DNA from: Clostridiales bacterium
GTDB lineage: Bacteria > Bacillota > Clostridia > Christensenellales > Borkfalkiaceae
Direction: 5' to 3'
Length of the DNA: 64,000 nucleotides
Assembly: GCA_015069425.1 (NCBI GenBank)
Contig: SVIP01000004.1
Location: 1 to 64,000 of the forward strand
The translations under genes and the position numbers were made by a program. Position 1 is the first letter of the stretch; each line of letters opens with the position of its first letter. Under the pieces are notes generated by a model. It worked only from the letters and a program-made list of their open reading frames with translations. It was not told where the DNA came from and did not search any database. Positions 29,999 to 39,433 of this stretch are shown here, piece after piece.

Positions 29999-30008
29999 TT
30001 TGATATCA
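29990..30008 (+). promoter_or_regulatory. Tandem TGATATCA palindromes, candidate Arc/RHH operator
   Basis: TGATATCA at 29990-29997 and 30001-30008, 11 bp apart, overlapping the -10. Confidence 0.65.
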
Positions 30009-30026
30009 ATATAAAGGAGAAAAGAA

Positions 30027-31067
30027 ATGCAAGAAAAGATTTTGACAGGCAAAAAACACGGAATGCGCGCCCTAATTTTAACTTCGCTATTATATTTGAT
30101 AAGTATAGCAATATTTGCGGTTGGCGCAACGGCTATTGAAGAGGGGATTGAATTACCATTTTTAGTGGCAATAACTTTAATGATAGTAGGCGGAATTTGG
30201 ATATTAATAGGTTGGATACCTTATTTAGGGCTTAAGATTTTAAAACCGCAAGAGGCGTTGGTTTTAACTCTTTTTGGTAAATATATAGGAACTCTTAAGG
30301 GTGACGGTTTTTATTTTGTAAATCCATTTTCGGTTGGCGTAAACCCTGCATCAAGAACAAAACTTAATCAAAGTGGTGACGTTAGTGGGGAAAGTAACTC
30401 TGTGTTTAAGATGACGAGTAGCGGTCAGTTACAAGTAAATCCATCTTACAATCCAAATAAAATTTCACTTAAGATAATGACGCTTAATAATAGTCGTCAA
30501 AAAATTAACGACTGTCTAGGAAACCCTATTGAAATAGGTATAGCGGTTATGTGGCGTGTGGTAGATACTGCAAAGGCGGTGTTTAACGTTGATAATTATA
30601 AAGAATATTTATCACTTCAATGCGACAGTGCTTTAAGAAATATCGTGCGTATATACCCTTACGACGTAGCACAAGGCGTAGATACGACGGGTGACGGTAT
30701 TGCAGACGAGGGCAGTTTACGAGGTTCTAGCGAAGTGGTGGCAAGCCGTATTAAAAACGAAATTCAACAAAGGGTAGACGATGCAGGTATCGAAGTAATT
30801 GAGGCAAGAATTACTTATCTTGCTTATGCACCTGAAATTGCTGCGGTAATGTTACAACGCCAACAAGCGTCTGCTATAATTGATGCGAGAAAAATGATAG
30901 TTGACGGTGCAGTAGGCATGGTGGAAATGGCGCTTGAAAAATTGAGCGAAAAGGAAATAGTCAACCTTGACGAAGAGAGAAAGGCGGCAATGGTTTCCAA
31001 TCTATTAGTCGTTCTTTGTGGCAACCGTGATGCTCAACCGATAGTAAATTCGGGAAGTTTATATTAA
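30027..31067 (+). CDS. SPFH/Band-7 domain protein
   Basis: N-terminal TMs, [56 protein letters not shown]. Confidence 0.9.
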   Translation: MQEKILTGKKHGMRALILTSLLYLISIAIFAVGATAIEEGIELPFLVAITLMIVGGIWILIGWIPYLGLKILKPQEALVLTLFGKYIGTLKGDGFYFVNPFSVGVNPASRTKLNQSGDVSGESNSVFKMTSSGQLQVNPSYNPNKISLKIMTLNNSRQKINDCLGNPIEIGIAVMWRVVDTAKAVFNVDNYKEYLSLQCDSALRNIVRIYPYDVAQGVDTTGDGIADEGSLRGSSEVVASRIKNEIQQRVDDAGIEVIEARITYLAYAPEIAAVMLQRQQASAIIDARKMIVDGAVGMVEMALEKLSEKEIVNLDEERKAAMVSNLLVVLCGNRDAQPIVNSGSLY

Positions 31068-31068
31068 T

Positions 31069-31269
31069 ATGTCGGATAACAAAAAACAAATACCGCTTAG
31101 GGTATCGGAAAAACTTTTTAACGCAATTGCTAGTTGGGCGGAAGATGATTTCCGCTCTATAAACGGGCAAATAGAGTATCTTTTGACCGAGTGCGTTAAA
31201 CAAAGAAAAAAGAACGGCAAATACGTTGGCGAAGAAATAGATGCACCGCTTGATATTGATATTAAATAA
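31069..31269 (+). CDS. Arc-family ribbon-helix-helix DNA-binding protein
   Basis: KKQIPLRVSEKLFNAIASWAEDDFRSINGQIEYLLTECVKQR. Confidence 0.85.
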   Translation: MSDNKKQIPLRVSEKLFNAIASWAEDDFRSINGQIEYLLTECVKQRKKNGKYVGEEIDAPLDIDIK

Positions 31270-31275
31270 AAATAA

Positions 31276-31316
31276 AAGGCACTTGAGAAAAGTCTCAAGT
31301 GCCTTAAATTTTTTTC
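31276..31316. terminator. Bidirectional intrinsic terminator
   Basis: AAGGCACTTGAGA-aaag-TCTCAAGTGCCTT. Confidence 0.85.
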
Positions 31317-31317
31317 T

Positions 31318-32655
31318 TTACGGAGTAACTCTGTTGATGTCACGTGGGAACATTGTGGTTTCACGAACGTTCTTAGCACCAAGCAAGTGCATGGTAAGTC
31401 TTTCTAAACCTATACCAAGTCCGCCGTGTGGTGGAGCACCATATTTATGGAGTAATAGGTAAGTGTCGAAAAGTTCGGGGTTCATGCCGAGTTTTTTCAT
31501 TTTTTCTACTTGCATATTGTAGTCGTGAATTCTTTGTCCGCCCGAAGTGATTTCTAAGCCTCTAAATAAAAGGTCGAACGAAAGAGTATATTCGGGGTCT
31601 GCTGGGTCGTCCATAGTGTAGAAAGGACGCTTTTTAGACGGATAGTGAGTTACGAATAAGAAATCGCTGTTAAGTTCCTTTTTAGCGTATTTTCCTAAAA
31701 GTTCTTCTTCTTGTGGGTCAAAGTCTTTCATATCTTGCGGTTGATACTTAAACTTTTTCATTAAGAGTTCTTTTGCGTCCATAAACTTAATTACGGGTAC
31801 TTCGTTAATTTCAGGAATATCTGCGTGTAAAAGTTCAATTTCGTCTTTATATTCTGTTTTAAGCAAATTCATAATATACTTTAATGCGCCCACTTCGGTG
31901 TTCATTATGTCTTCAAAAGAATTAATGAAACCCATTTCTAAGTCCATAGAAGTATATTCGTTTAAGTGCCTACTGGTGTCGTGGTGTTCTGCACGGAAAA
32001 CGGGTGCGATTTCAAACACTCTTTCATAAACGCCAACAAGCGCTTGCTTGTAAAGTTGGGGAGATTGAGCAAGGAAAACTTCCTTTCCAAAATAGTCTAA
32101 CTTAAAAATGTTAGTACCGCCCTCTGCACCTGCAAAAACAATTTTGGGTGAACGGATTTCGGTAAAGTTATTTTTCATTAGGTATTCTCTAAAACCTCTT
32201 GCAATACCTTCTTGTACTTTAAATATTGCTCTTTCTTTTGGGTTACGCATAGAAATTGGGCGTAAATCCAAAACGGTAGAAAGTTGCATATTGTCTAATT
32301 GTTTTTTATTGATAACGATTGGTAAATTTTCTGCTGGGAGAGAAAGGATTTCGATATCGTGGATTTGAAGTTCAAATCTTTCGTTACCCTTAGCGTCCGT
32401 GCTAGAAACTACTTTACCTTTAATTTTAACGCAAGCTTCTTCTACGATTTTTTCGTCCCAACGGTAAGAAGAAAACTCGGGAGCGTAAACGCATTGAATG
32501 GTATCTCTTGCCGTTCTAATAATAACGAAAGAAAAACCAGTCATTTCACGGATACGATGAACGTAACCACGAATAGTAACTATTTCTCCGTCGTGACTTT
32601 TAAACTCTGAAAAAGGAACGCAATCGTTCTGTATTGTGCCGTTTATTTTTTCCAT
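31318..32655 (-). CDS. aspS: Aspartyl-tRNA synthetase, archaeal-type/likely non-discriminating
   Basis: About 445 aa, GYVHRIREMTGFSFVIIRT, FRAEHHDTSRHLNEYTSMDLEM, GLGIGLERLTMHLLGAKNVRETTMFPRD. Confidence 0.93.
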   Translation of the reverse strand: MEKINGTIQNDCVPFSEFKSHDGEIVTIRGYVHRIREMTGFSFVIIRTARDTIQCVYAPEFSSYRWDEKIVEEACVKIKGKVVSSTDAKGNERFELQIHDIEILSLPAENLPIVINKKQLDNMQLSTVLDLRPISMRNPKERAIFKVQEGIARGFREYLMKNNFTEIRSPKIVFAGAEGGTNIFKLDYFGKEVFLAQSPQLYKQALVGVYERVFEIAPVFRAEHHDTSRHLNEYTSMDLEMGFINSFEDIMNTEVGALKYIMNLLKTEYKDEIELLHADIPEINEVPVIKFMDAKELLMKKFKYQPQDMKDFDPQEEELLGKYAKKELNSDFLFVTHYPSKKRPFYTMDDPADPEYTLSFDLLFRGLEITSGGQRIHDYNMQVEKMKKLGMNPELFDTYLLLHKYGAPPHGGLGIGLERLTMHLLGAKNVRETTMFPRDINRVTP

Positions 32656-32835
32656 AATAAACTCCTATTAGTATAAATTACTTATAATATGATAACTCAT
32701 TTATAAAATTAAAGCAAGTGTTTAAATCAAAATTATGAGATTTTACTTGGGCAGTATTATGAATATACTTGTCAAAAATGCATAAATATGTTAAAATAAT
32801 TTTACTCAAATTAAACGACAAGGAGAAAATGTTAA

Positions 32836-33684
32836 ATGAAAATAGCAATTTCTGTTGAATCTACTAACGATTTAAGTAAAGAATTATTATCTAAATACGA
32901 TATAAAAGTAATACCATACCAATTTGTTTTAGGAAACGACCTTTACAAGGACGGTGAAATTACTACTGAAGAAATTTTTAATTACGTTGATACGAATGGT
33001 GTTTTGCCCAAGACTAACGCCCTTAATGAATTTGAATATACCGAGTATTTTGAAAGTTTATTAACTGAATACGACGCTATAGTACATATTTCTTTATCAA
33101 GCGGGCTTACTTCTTCAACGCAAAACGCAATAAATGCGTCAAAAAACGTTAAAAATACTTTTGTTATTGACAGTTTAAGTTTGTCCACTGGTATCGGGCT
33201 ATTAGCAATTTACGCTCGTGAACTCGCTGATGCGGGCGAAGACGCTAAAACTATTGCTGAAAAGGTTAATGAAAGAGTGTCGAAATTACAAGTGAGTTTC
33301 GTTATTGAAAGACTTGATTATCTTTTTAAGGGTGGAAGATGTAATAGTTTACAATTCTTTGGCGCAAACTTACTAAAACTTCGTCCTAGAATAATCGTTA
33401 AAGATGGAAAGATGAGTGCGGATAAAAAATACCGTGGCAATATGGAAAAGGTTGTTAGTAAATATTGTGAAGAGACTCTTTACGAATTTAATACACCAGA
33501 CTTTGATAAGGTGTTTATAACCTACACCACGGCAACACCTGAAATGGTTGGTGCGGCAAAAAAAGCGCTAGAAGACGCTGGGTTTAAAAATATTTACGAA
33601 ACGCACGCAGGATGCACGATTGCAAGCCACTGCGGTGGAAATACGCTTGGTATTTTGTATTTCAACGACGGAAAGGCAGAATAA
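32836..33684 (+). CDS. DegV-family fatty-acid-binding protein
   Basis: ISVESTNDLSKELL, HISLSSGLTSSTQNA, IDSLSLSTGIGLL, RLDYLFKGGR. Confidence 0.93.
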   Translation: MKIAISVESTNDLSKELLSKYDIKVIPYQFVLGNDLYKDGEITTEEIFNYVDTNGVLPKTNALNEFEYTEYFESLLTEYDAIVHISLSSGLTSSTQNAINASKNVKNTFVIDSLSLSTGIGLLAIYARELADAGEDAKTIAEKVNERVSKLQVSFVIERLDYLFKGGRCNSLQFFGANLLKLRPRIIVKDGKMSADKKYRGNMEKVVSKYCEETLYEFNTPDFDKVFITYTTATPEMVGAAKKALEDAGFKNIYETHAGCTIASHCGGNTLGILYFNDGKAE

Positions 33685-33707
33685 TTTAAAATATCGCTTA
33701 AAAACGA

Positions 33708-33736
33708 TTGACAACGGCGGTTAATTGTTGTATTAT
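33708..33736 (+). promoter_or_regulatory. Sigma-A promoter of infC operon
   Basis: TTGACA-17 nt-TATTAT. Confidence 0.7.
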
Positions 33737-33742
33737 ATTAAG

Positions 33743-33868
33743 GCTTAAAGAAGAAGTGACCCTTCTCGCCGACGGAAAACGGTTCGTTCGGCTCAATACT
33801 TTTTAATCCCTTTTAAGGGTAATTAACGGTATTTTCGGGTTGCTTATGTAAAAGCAACCCGTTTTTTT
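33743..33868 (+). promoter_or_regulatory. infC-rpmI-rplT leader (L20-type candidate) with terminator
   Basis: Structured 5' leader ending in CGGGTTGCTT-atgtaa-AAGCAACCCG-TTTTTTT, upstream of infC-rpmI-rplT. Confidence 0.75.
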
Positions 33869-33922
33869 ATGGTATCTTAGGGCTATGGCCTTATGGGAAA
33901 TATTATTGAGAGGTAAAAAACC

Positions 33923-34435
33923 ATTAAAAAGGAACATTTTATTAACGCAGAAATACGTGATAGAGAAGTTCGTCTAATTGGCGAAACTGGTGAACAACTC
34001 GGTATCGTGTCTTCAAAAGAGGCGTTGAAAATTGCAGAAGAAGCAGGTCTTGACTTGGTGAAAATTTCACCTAACGCTAATCCGCCCGTATGCAAAGTTA
34101 TGAATTACGGCAAATACCTTTTTGAACAAAAGAAAAAGGCAAAGGAAGCGAAAAAGAATCAAAAAGTCGTTGAAGTAAAAGAAGTCGGCTTATCTATGAC
34201 TATTGACGTTGGCGACCTTAATATTAAGGCAAAGCAAACGCAAAAGTTCTTATTAGCAGGCAACAAGGTAAAAGTTTCTATTAGACTTCGTGGAAGACAA
34301 ATGGCGCACGCAGAACTTGCGCTTGACGTAATGAAGAGATTTTTTGAACTTGTTAAAGATGCTGGTGTTATGGAAAAGCAACCGCTTACAGAGGGTAGAA
34401 ACATATGGATGATGCTTGCTCCCTTAAAAGCGTAA
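33923..34435 (+). CDS. infC: Translation initiation factor IF-3 (AUU start)
   Basis: In-frame IKKEHFINAEIRDREVRLIGETGEQLGIVSSKEALKIAEEAGLDLV...; ATT at 33923 preceded by GAGAGG at 9-nt spacing. Confidence 0.92.
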   Translation: MKKEHFINAEIRDREVRLIGETGEQLGIVSSKEALKIAEEAGLDLVKISPNANPPVCKVMNYGKYLFEQKKKAKEAKKNQKVVEVKEVGLSMTIDVGDLNIKAKQTQKFLLAGNKVKVSIRLRGRQMAHAELALDVMKRFFELVKDAGVMEKQPLTEGRNIWMMLAPLKA

Positions 34436-34470
34436 CTTAAATTTATAAAAAACAAACGGAGGATATACTT

Positions 34471-34668
34471 ATGCCTAAAATGAAAACTAAAAGTGCGGCT
34501 AAAAAACGTTTTAAAGTAACCGCAACCGGCAAGATTAAGAGAGCTTGTTCGGGTAAAAACCACATTCTTACCAAAAAAGACAGAAAGAGAAAGAACCGTC
34601 TCTGTGCAGGTGCGTACGTTGACACCACTCAACAAAAGACCGTTCAAACGCTCATTTACAACAAGTAA
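34471..34668 (+). CDS. rpmI: 50S ribosomal protein L35
   Basis: [24 protein letters not shown]. Confidence 0.97.
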   Translation: MPKMKTKSAAKKRFKVTATGKIKRACSGKNHILTKKDRKRKNRLCAGAYVDTTQQKTVQTLIYNK

Positions 34669-34686
34669 GCAAAAGGAGATTGAATT

Positions 34687-35037
34687 ATGCGTATTAAAAG
34701 AGGAGTTAACGCTGTTAAAAAGCGTAGAAAAATATTAAAATTAGCAAAAGGTTACTTCGGTGGTAGAAGTAAGAGATATAGAGTAGCACGTGAAGCCGTA
34801 ATGAAAGCTCAACTTTATGCTTACTACGGAAGAAAGGCGAAGAAGAGAGATTTCCGTTCTCTTTGGATTACCAGAATTAACGCTGCTGCAAGACTTAACG
34901 GTCTTTCTTATAGCAAGTTAATGTTCGGTCTTAAGAAAGCTGGTATCGAACTTAACAGAAAGGTTCTTGCTGAAATCGCAGTTTCTGATGCTACAGCATT
35001 TACCGCTCTTTGCGAAAAGGCAAAAGCAAATATCTAA
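34687..35037 (+). CDS. rplT: 50S ribosomal protein L20
   Basis: [34 protein letters not shown]. Confidence 0.97.
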   Translation: MRIKRGVNAVKKRRKILKLAKGYFGGRSKRYRVAREAVMKAQLYAYYGRKAKKRDFRSLWITRINAAARLNGLSYSKLMFGLKKAGIELNRKVLAEIAVSDATAFTALCEKAKANI

Positions 35038-35050
35038 TATATAATGACTT

Positions 35051-35087
35051 AAAGCCTACCTTAAATAAAAGATAGGCTTTATTTAAG
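35051..35087 (+). promoter_or_regulatory. Overlapping alternative hairpins between rplT and the SpoU methylase gene
   Basis: AAAGCCTA/TAGGCTTT (35051-58/35073-80) versus CTTAAATAAA/TTTATTTAAG (35060-69/35078-87). Confidence 0.5.
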
Positions 35088-35091
35088 TAAA

Positions 35092-35820
35092 ATGATAACT
35101 TCAAAACAAAATCAATTAATTAAACAAATACGCTCCCTTTCAGATAAGAAGTTTCGTGACCAAACAGGGCTTTATCTAGTTGAGGGGATTAAACTTGTCA
35201 AAGAAGCCGTCACTCTTTCTTTACCGATAAACGTCATAGTCGGTACGGAAAAGGGGATAGCCGATTTAGATTGCAAACAGTATAAAACTGAAACTGTCAG
35301 TGAACAAGTTTTTAAATTTATAACCACTGAAGTTAGTCCGCAAGGCGTGCTTGCAGTGATTGAAAAACCGCAGAACAATTTAACAGTGCCAAACGGAAGT
35401 TGCGTACTATTAGATGGGGTTTCAGACCCAACAAACGTAGGTGCGATTATAAGGACGGCTACGGCTAGTGGATATAAAACTGTTTATCTAACTAACGAGT
35501 GTGCCGACCAATTTTCGCCAAAAGCAGTTAGGGCAAGTATGAGCGGAGTTTTTCGCATAAAGACTTTAAGGGCAAGTGCGGAAGAGTTGTTAAAAATAAT
35601 AAATTTACCGATAATCGTTGCGGATATGAACGGTGAAAATCTATTTGACTTTAATAAAAAAGGCGATTTTTGTTTAGTAATCGGTAACGAGGGACACGGT
35701 GTAAGTGATTTTGTTAGAAAAAAAGCAAATTATACTGTATCCATACCTATGGAAAACGGTATGGAAAGTTTAAACGCCGCCGTTTCGGCAGGACTATTAA
35801 TGTACGGTCTAAAAAAATAG
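35092..35820 (+). CDS. TrmH/SpoU-family RNA 2'-O-methyltransferase
   Basis: LLDGVSDPTNVGAIIRTATASG, VIGNEGHGVSDFV, IPMENGMESLNAAVSAGLLMY. Confidence 0.93.
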   Translation: MITSKQNQLIKQIRSLSDKKFRDQTGLYLVEGIKLVKEAVTLSLPINVIVGTEKGIADLDCKQYKTETVSEQVFKFITTEVSPQGVLAVIEKPQNNLTVPNGSCVLLDGVSDPTNVGAIIRTATASGYKTVYLTNECADQFSPKAVRASMSGVFRIKTLRASAEELLKIINLPIIVADMNGENLFDFNKKGDFCLVIGNEGHGVSDFVRKKANYTVSIPMENGMESLNAAVSAGLLMYGLKK

Positions 35821-35851
35821 GCGGAGTTAATAATTTTTAAGGAGAAATATT

Positions 35852-36592
35852 ATGTCAGGACATTCACATGCGGCGAATATTGCCGTTAAAAAGGCAAAAA
35901 CTGACGCAGCAAAGGGTAAGATTTTTACAAAAGTTGGTAGAGAAATCGCAGTTGCTGCTAAAAATAATCCAGACCCCAACACCAACAGCAAACTTGCGGA
36001 CGCTATTGCTAAAGCAAAGGCTGCAAATATGCCTAACGATAACATTAAAAGATGTATCGCTAAAGCATCTGGTGAACTTTCTGGAGATAACTACGAAGAA
36101 TTGACTTATGAAGGATACGGTCCTGCTGGTAGTGCGGTAATTATCAAGACGCTTACCGATAACAAAAACCGTACGGTTGATTACGTTCGTACTGCTATGA
36201 GAAAGCACGGTGGTTCTCTCGGCAATGCAGGTTGCGTTTCCTTTACCTTTTCTACTATGGGCGTTATCGTTATCGAAAGAAATCCTGAACTTTCAGAAGA
36301 CATCGTAATGGAATACGCTTTAGACGCTGGTGCGGACGATTTCATTGCAGAAGACGATGCTTTTGTTGTTCATACGGCAGTTGCTAACTTCTCTGCAGTA
36401 AGAAAGTATCTTGAAGAAAAAGGACTTAACTTCTTCTCTGCACAAGTAGAAATGTTGCCACAAAATAAAATTACGTTATCAAGCGAAGATTTAGTTAAGT
36501 TCAACAAGCTTGTTGATGCATTAGAAGATTTAGACGACGTTCAAAACGTTTACCACAACGTTGACCTCCCTGAAGAAGAGGACGAAGAATAA
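35852..36592 (+). CDS. yebC: YebC/PmpR-family protein
   Basis: MSGHSHAANIAVKKAKTDAAKGKIFTKVGREI, YEGYGPAGSAVIIKTLTDNKNRT. Confidence 0.96.
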   Translation: MSGHSHAANIAVKKAKTDAAKGKIFTKVGREIAVAAKNNPDPNTNSKLADAIAKAKAANMPNDNIKRCIAKASGELSGDNYEELTYEGYGPAGSAVIIKTLTDNKNRTVDYVRTAMRKHGGSLGNAGCVSFTFSTMGVIVIERNPELSEDIVMEYALDAGADDFIAEDDAFVVHTAVANFSAVRKYLEEKGLNFFSAQVEMLPQNKITLSSEDLVKFNKLVDALEDLDDVQNVYHNVDLPEEEDEE

Positions 36593-36616
36593 TTTTTATT
36601 TTTTACGAATAATTTT

Positions 36617-36663
36617 GCCTTACTTGCCTATACTTATGTTATCGGCGGTAAGGTGATTTTTTT
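36617..36663 (+). terminator. Likely terminator after yebC
   Basis: CCTTAC-tt-GCC ... GGC-g-GTAAGG followed by tgaTTTTTTT. Confidence 0.5.
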
Positions 36664-36697
36664 AATTGAAATAATCCGCAGAGATTACCGTAAAATT

Positions 36698-36850
36698 ACT
36701 GCCGTTAAAAATATTTTCGCAATTCAATAACGGCAGTTAAGCGGTTTTTAATTTTCTATTAAATTCCCCTTCACTCCGTGAGAATTTGCGGAGTGGAAAG
36801 GGGGTATGAATATTGCCCCCTTTTTCTTTAGCGGACTAGGCTAAAGAAAA
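36698..36850. other. Structured intergenic region with overlapping alternative hairpins (candidate ncRNA/attenuator)
   Basis: Perfect IRs 36698-707/36728-737, 36797-804/36816-823 (+T5), 36822-831/36841-850, plus 36772-778/36789-795 extended by CCCCTT/AAGGGG. Confidence 0.45.
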
Positions 36851-36918
36851 TTTGAAAAATTAAGATATTTTCAATAAAAATATGGTAAAATATATAAAAG
36901 GGCATTTAGGAGATATAT

Positions 36919-38241
36919 ATGAAAAACATTTTCCATAAAATTACTGCTATAGTGGCGGTTTTTGCTATATGCTTATCTTTTACAGGCTGTTCGCTTTTTT
37001 CAGAGCCTAATAAAGGCGCATATAATGGTCAGGGTTTACCTGATTCAACTGTTTCCGCTCAATCTGTAGTTTTTAAAACTCAAGAAGAAACGGAAAGAAA
37101 GGCTTTAAGTAGAGCAGAGGCTGTTTCTATGGTTGAGCGTTCTGTTGTCGCAATTCAAATGGATAAGGAGGGTTCTACTTCTTTTGGTGCAGGCGTGATA
37201 GTGGATTTAGAAGATGACGTTCTAAACGAATTTTACGTTATTACAGCACACCACGTGATTGCTGATGGTGGGAAAATTACCGTTTACGTTCCCGATTCTC
37301 AAACTAGAAACTATACTGATGAAGATTATGATGAAAAGTTCACTTTTACAGGTGTAATTGATAATTATATTCACGAAACAAACGCTATTACTTTAGTTGG
37401 GGGGGACGCGGAATCAGACGTTGCCGTTCTTAAACTAAATTTGGAAGGCACTTCCGTTTCTAATCAAGATATAATTCCCGCAAAACTTCCGACCGAGGAC
37501 TATTCTTTAATGCGTGGCGAGGACGTCTTTGCAATCGGAAACCCAAGTGGTAAACTCCCTATGACTGTTTCCGCCGGTATTGTTAGTTATTTAGATAGAG
37601 AAGTTTATATTTCTGAAGTTGGATATATGAATTTAACTCAAATCGACGTTCAAATTAATCACGGTAACTCTGGTGGTGGTCTTTTTAACTTATATGGTGA
37701 ACTTGTAGGTATAACAAATTCGGGTAGCGAAACTTACGACGGCATTAACTATTCGATACCGTTTAGAGTGACCTATTCTGAAAATGACACTGGCTTTGTA
37801 AACATTGCAAGTCAATTAATTGGTTCAAAAACAGAAAACAACTATGGTTACGTTTCTGGTAGATGGCAACTCGGTATCGTTACAAAACAAAAAACTAGCG
37901 AATATGGTGGAAAAGTTCTTGTTGCATTAACTAGCATTGTTCCAGACAGCAACGTTGATAGAAGCAATAAAGCAAATCCTGATTCTGCAATTAAAGTTGA
38001 TGATATAATCACAAAAATTACTTTTAATGACGGAGAGAGCGACGTGGAAATGAAAGTTTCTTCGGTGAGCGACCTTTCTTCAGCCGTTTATACAATGAAA
38101 AAATACTTAACACTCGGTGATTCATTTACCATTACTGTAATTAGAGTACTTGGCTACAGAGAAGAAACGATAAATAGCACGATTACGTTATCAGTACAAA
38201 ACATTTTCTGTAATACAGGCAACGCAATAGTAACTGAATAA
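36919..38241 (+). CDS. HtrA/DegP-like trypsin-fold serine protease lipoprotein
   Basis: Lipobox FTGCS, FGAGVIVD, ITAHHVI, DVAVLKL, NHGNSGGGLFNLYGELVGI; C-terminal PDZ-like region. Confidence 0.9.
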   Translation: MKNIFHKITAIVAVFAICLSFTGCSLFSEPNKGAYNGQGLPDSTVSAQSVVFKTQEETERKALSRAEAVSMVERSVVAIQMDKEGSTSFGAGVIVDLEDDVLNEFYVITAHHVIADGGKITVYVPDSQTRNYTDEDYDEKFTFTGVIDNYIHETNAITLVGGDAESDVAVLKLNLEGTSVSNQDIIPAKLPTEDYSLMRGEDVFAIGNPSGKLPMTVSAGIVSYLDREVYISEVGYMNLTQIDVQINHGNSGGGLFNLYGELVGITNSGSETYDGINYSIPFRVTYSENDTGFVNIASQLIGSKTENNYGYVSGRWQLGIVTKQKTSEYGGKVLVALTSIVPDSNVDRSNKANPDSAIKVDDIITKITFNDGESDVEMKVSSVSDLSSAVYTMKKYLTLGDSFTITVIRVLGYREETINSTITLSVQNIFCNTGNAIVTE

Positions 38242-38257
38242 AAAACAGATAAAAGTT

Positions 38258-38285
38258 AAAGGTAGTCAAAGGACTGCCTTTTATT
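38258..38285 (+). terminator. Intrinsic terminator
   Basis: AAAGGTAGTC-aaag-GACTGCCTTTTATTTT. Confidence 0.65.
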
Positions 38286-38335
38286 TTACGCTTTTCATTG
38301 ACTTTTACTTATAAATAAAGTAAAATAATATAGAT

Positions 38336-38830
38336 ATGATAATTGTTGGTTTTGACCCCGGTATAGCAACGCTGGGTTACGGCGTTATTTCTACCGATAA
38401 AAGCGGTAGAGCAGAGATGATTGATTACGGTATTATTTCTACACCAAAGGAAGAAAATCTTGCCGTTCGTCTTGCTATGCTTGAAAAGGGTGTTAAGCAA
38501 GTGATTGATACCTTTAAGCCAGATGAAATTGCCGTTGAAGAACTGTTTTTTGCTAAAAACGTCAAAACAGGTATTGCGGTTGCACACGCAAGAGGTGTAA
38601 TATTATTAACGGCTATAAAAGAGTGTGGGAAAATTTTCGAGTATACCCCACTTCAAATTAAACAAGCGCTTACGGGGTATGGTAGAGCCGAGAAAAACCA
38701 AATTCAGCAAATGGTTAAAACCATGCTTAAATTAAAGGGAATCCCTAGACCTGACGACGCGGCAGACGCGCTTGCCGTTGCACTATGTCACGCACAGACG
38801 AATAAACTTGGTGGACTTTTCAGTATATAA
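38336..38830 (+). CDS. ruvC: Holliday junction resolvase RuvC
   Basis: IVGFDPGIATLGYGVI, VEELFFAKNVKTGIAVAHARGVILL, PDDAADALAVALCH. Confidence 0.97.
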   Translation: MIIVGFDPGIATLGYGVISTDKSGRAEMIDYGIISTPKEENLAVRLAMLEKGVKQVIDTFKPDEIAVEELFFAKNVKTGIAVAHARGVILLTAIKECGKIFEYTPLQIKQALTGYGRAEKNQIQQMVKTMLKLKGIPRPDDAADALAVALCHAQTNKLGGLFSI

Positions 38831-38842
38831 GGTAGGATAGAT

Positions 38843-39433
38843 ATGATTGGGTATATCAAAGGGAAAGTGCTAACCGCAAAAGACGGAGTAGTACTTTTAG
38901 AAAACAACGGAATTGGATATGAAATAGTTTGTTCAGCATCTGTTTATCAAAAACTTGTTGAGAACAATAATGGTGAAGTTTACACTTATCTTGCAGTTCG
39001 TGAAGACGGTATTTCTCTTTACGGATTTATAACTCCCGAAGAAAAAAACATGTTCTTAAAACTTATTTCCGTGTCAGGTGTTGGACCTAAAATGGGAATT
39101 ACCGTGCTTTCAAACATGAAACTTTCCGACTTAGCGTTAAAGATAGCAACTTCTGACGTTAAGGGATTATCTTCAATAAAAGGACTTGGCAAGAAGACAG
39201 CCGAACGCATAATATTAGAACTAAGAGAAAAAATTGCAGAAGAAACCACTGTTGAGGTTGACGATGTACCTATAATAAACGATATTAGCGAAGTAGATGA
39301 CGATGCTGTTATTGCGCTTATGAGTTTAGGTTTTACTAAAGGCGAGTGCATAAAAGCGGTTAAAGTTGCAAAACAAAACGGAGCAAAGACCATTGAAGAG
39401 GTCATTGCATATTCTATAAGGAATATTAAATAA
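38843..39433 (+). CDS. ruvA: Holliday junction helicase subunit RuvA
   Basis: [44 protein letters not shown]. Confidence 0.97.
   Translation: MIGYIKGKVLTAKDGVVLLENNGIGYEIVCSASVYQKLVENNNGEVYTYLAVREDGISLYGFITPEEKNMFLKLISVSGVGPKMGITVLSNMKLSDLALKIATSDVKGLSSIKGLGKKTAERIILELREKIAEETTVEVDDVPIINDISEVDDDAVIALMSLGFTKGECIKAVKVAKQNGAKTIEEVIAYSIRNIK

Noticed and set aside
34159-34647. Minus-strand 162-aa ORF over infC/rpmI
   Set aside because: Antisense to well-defined infC and rpmI.
36600-36918. tmRNA, RNase P RNA or SRP RNA in the structured gap
   Set aside because: Diagnostic sequences of these RNAs (as I remember them) are absent; left as an unassigned candidate.
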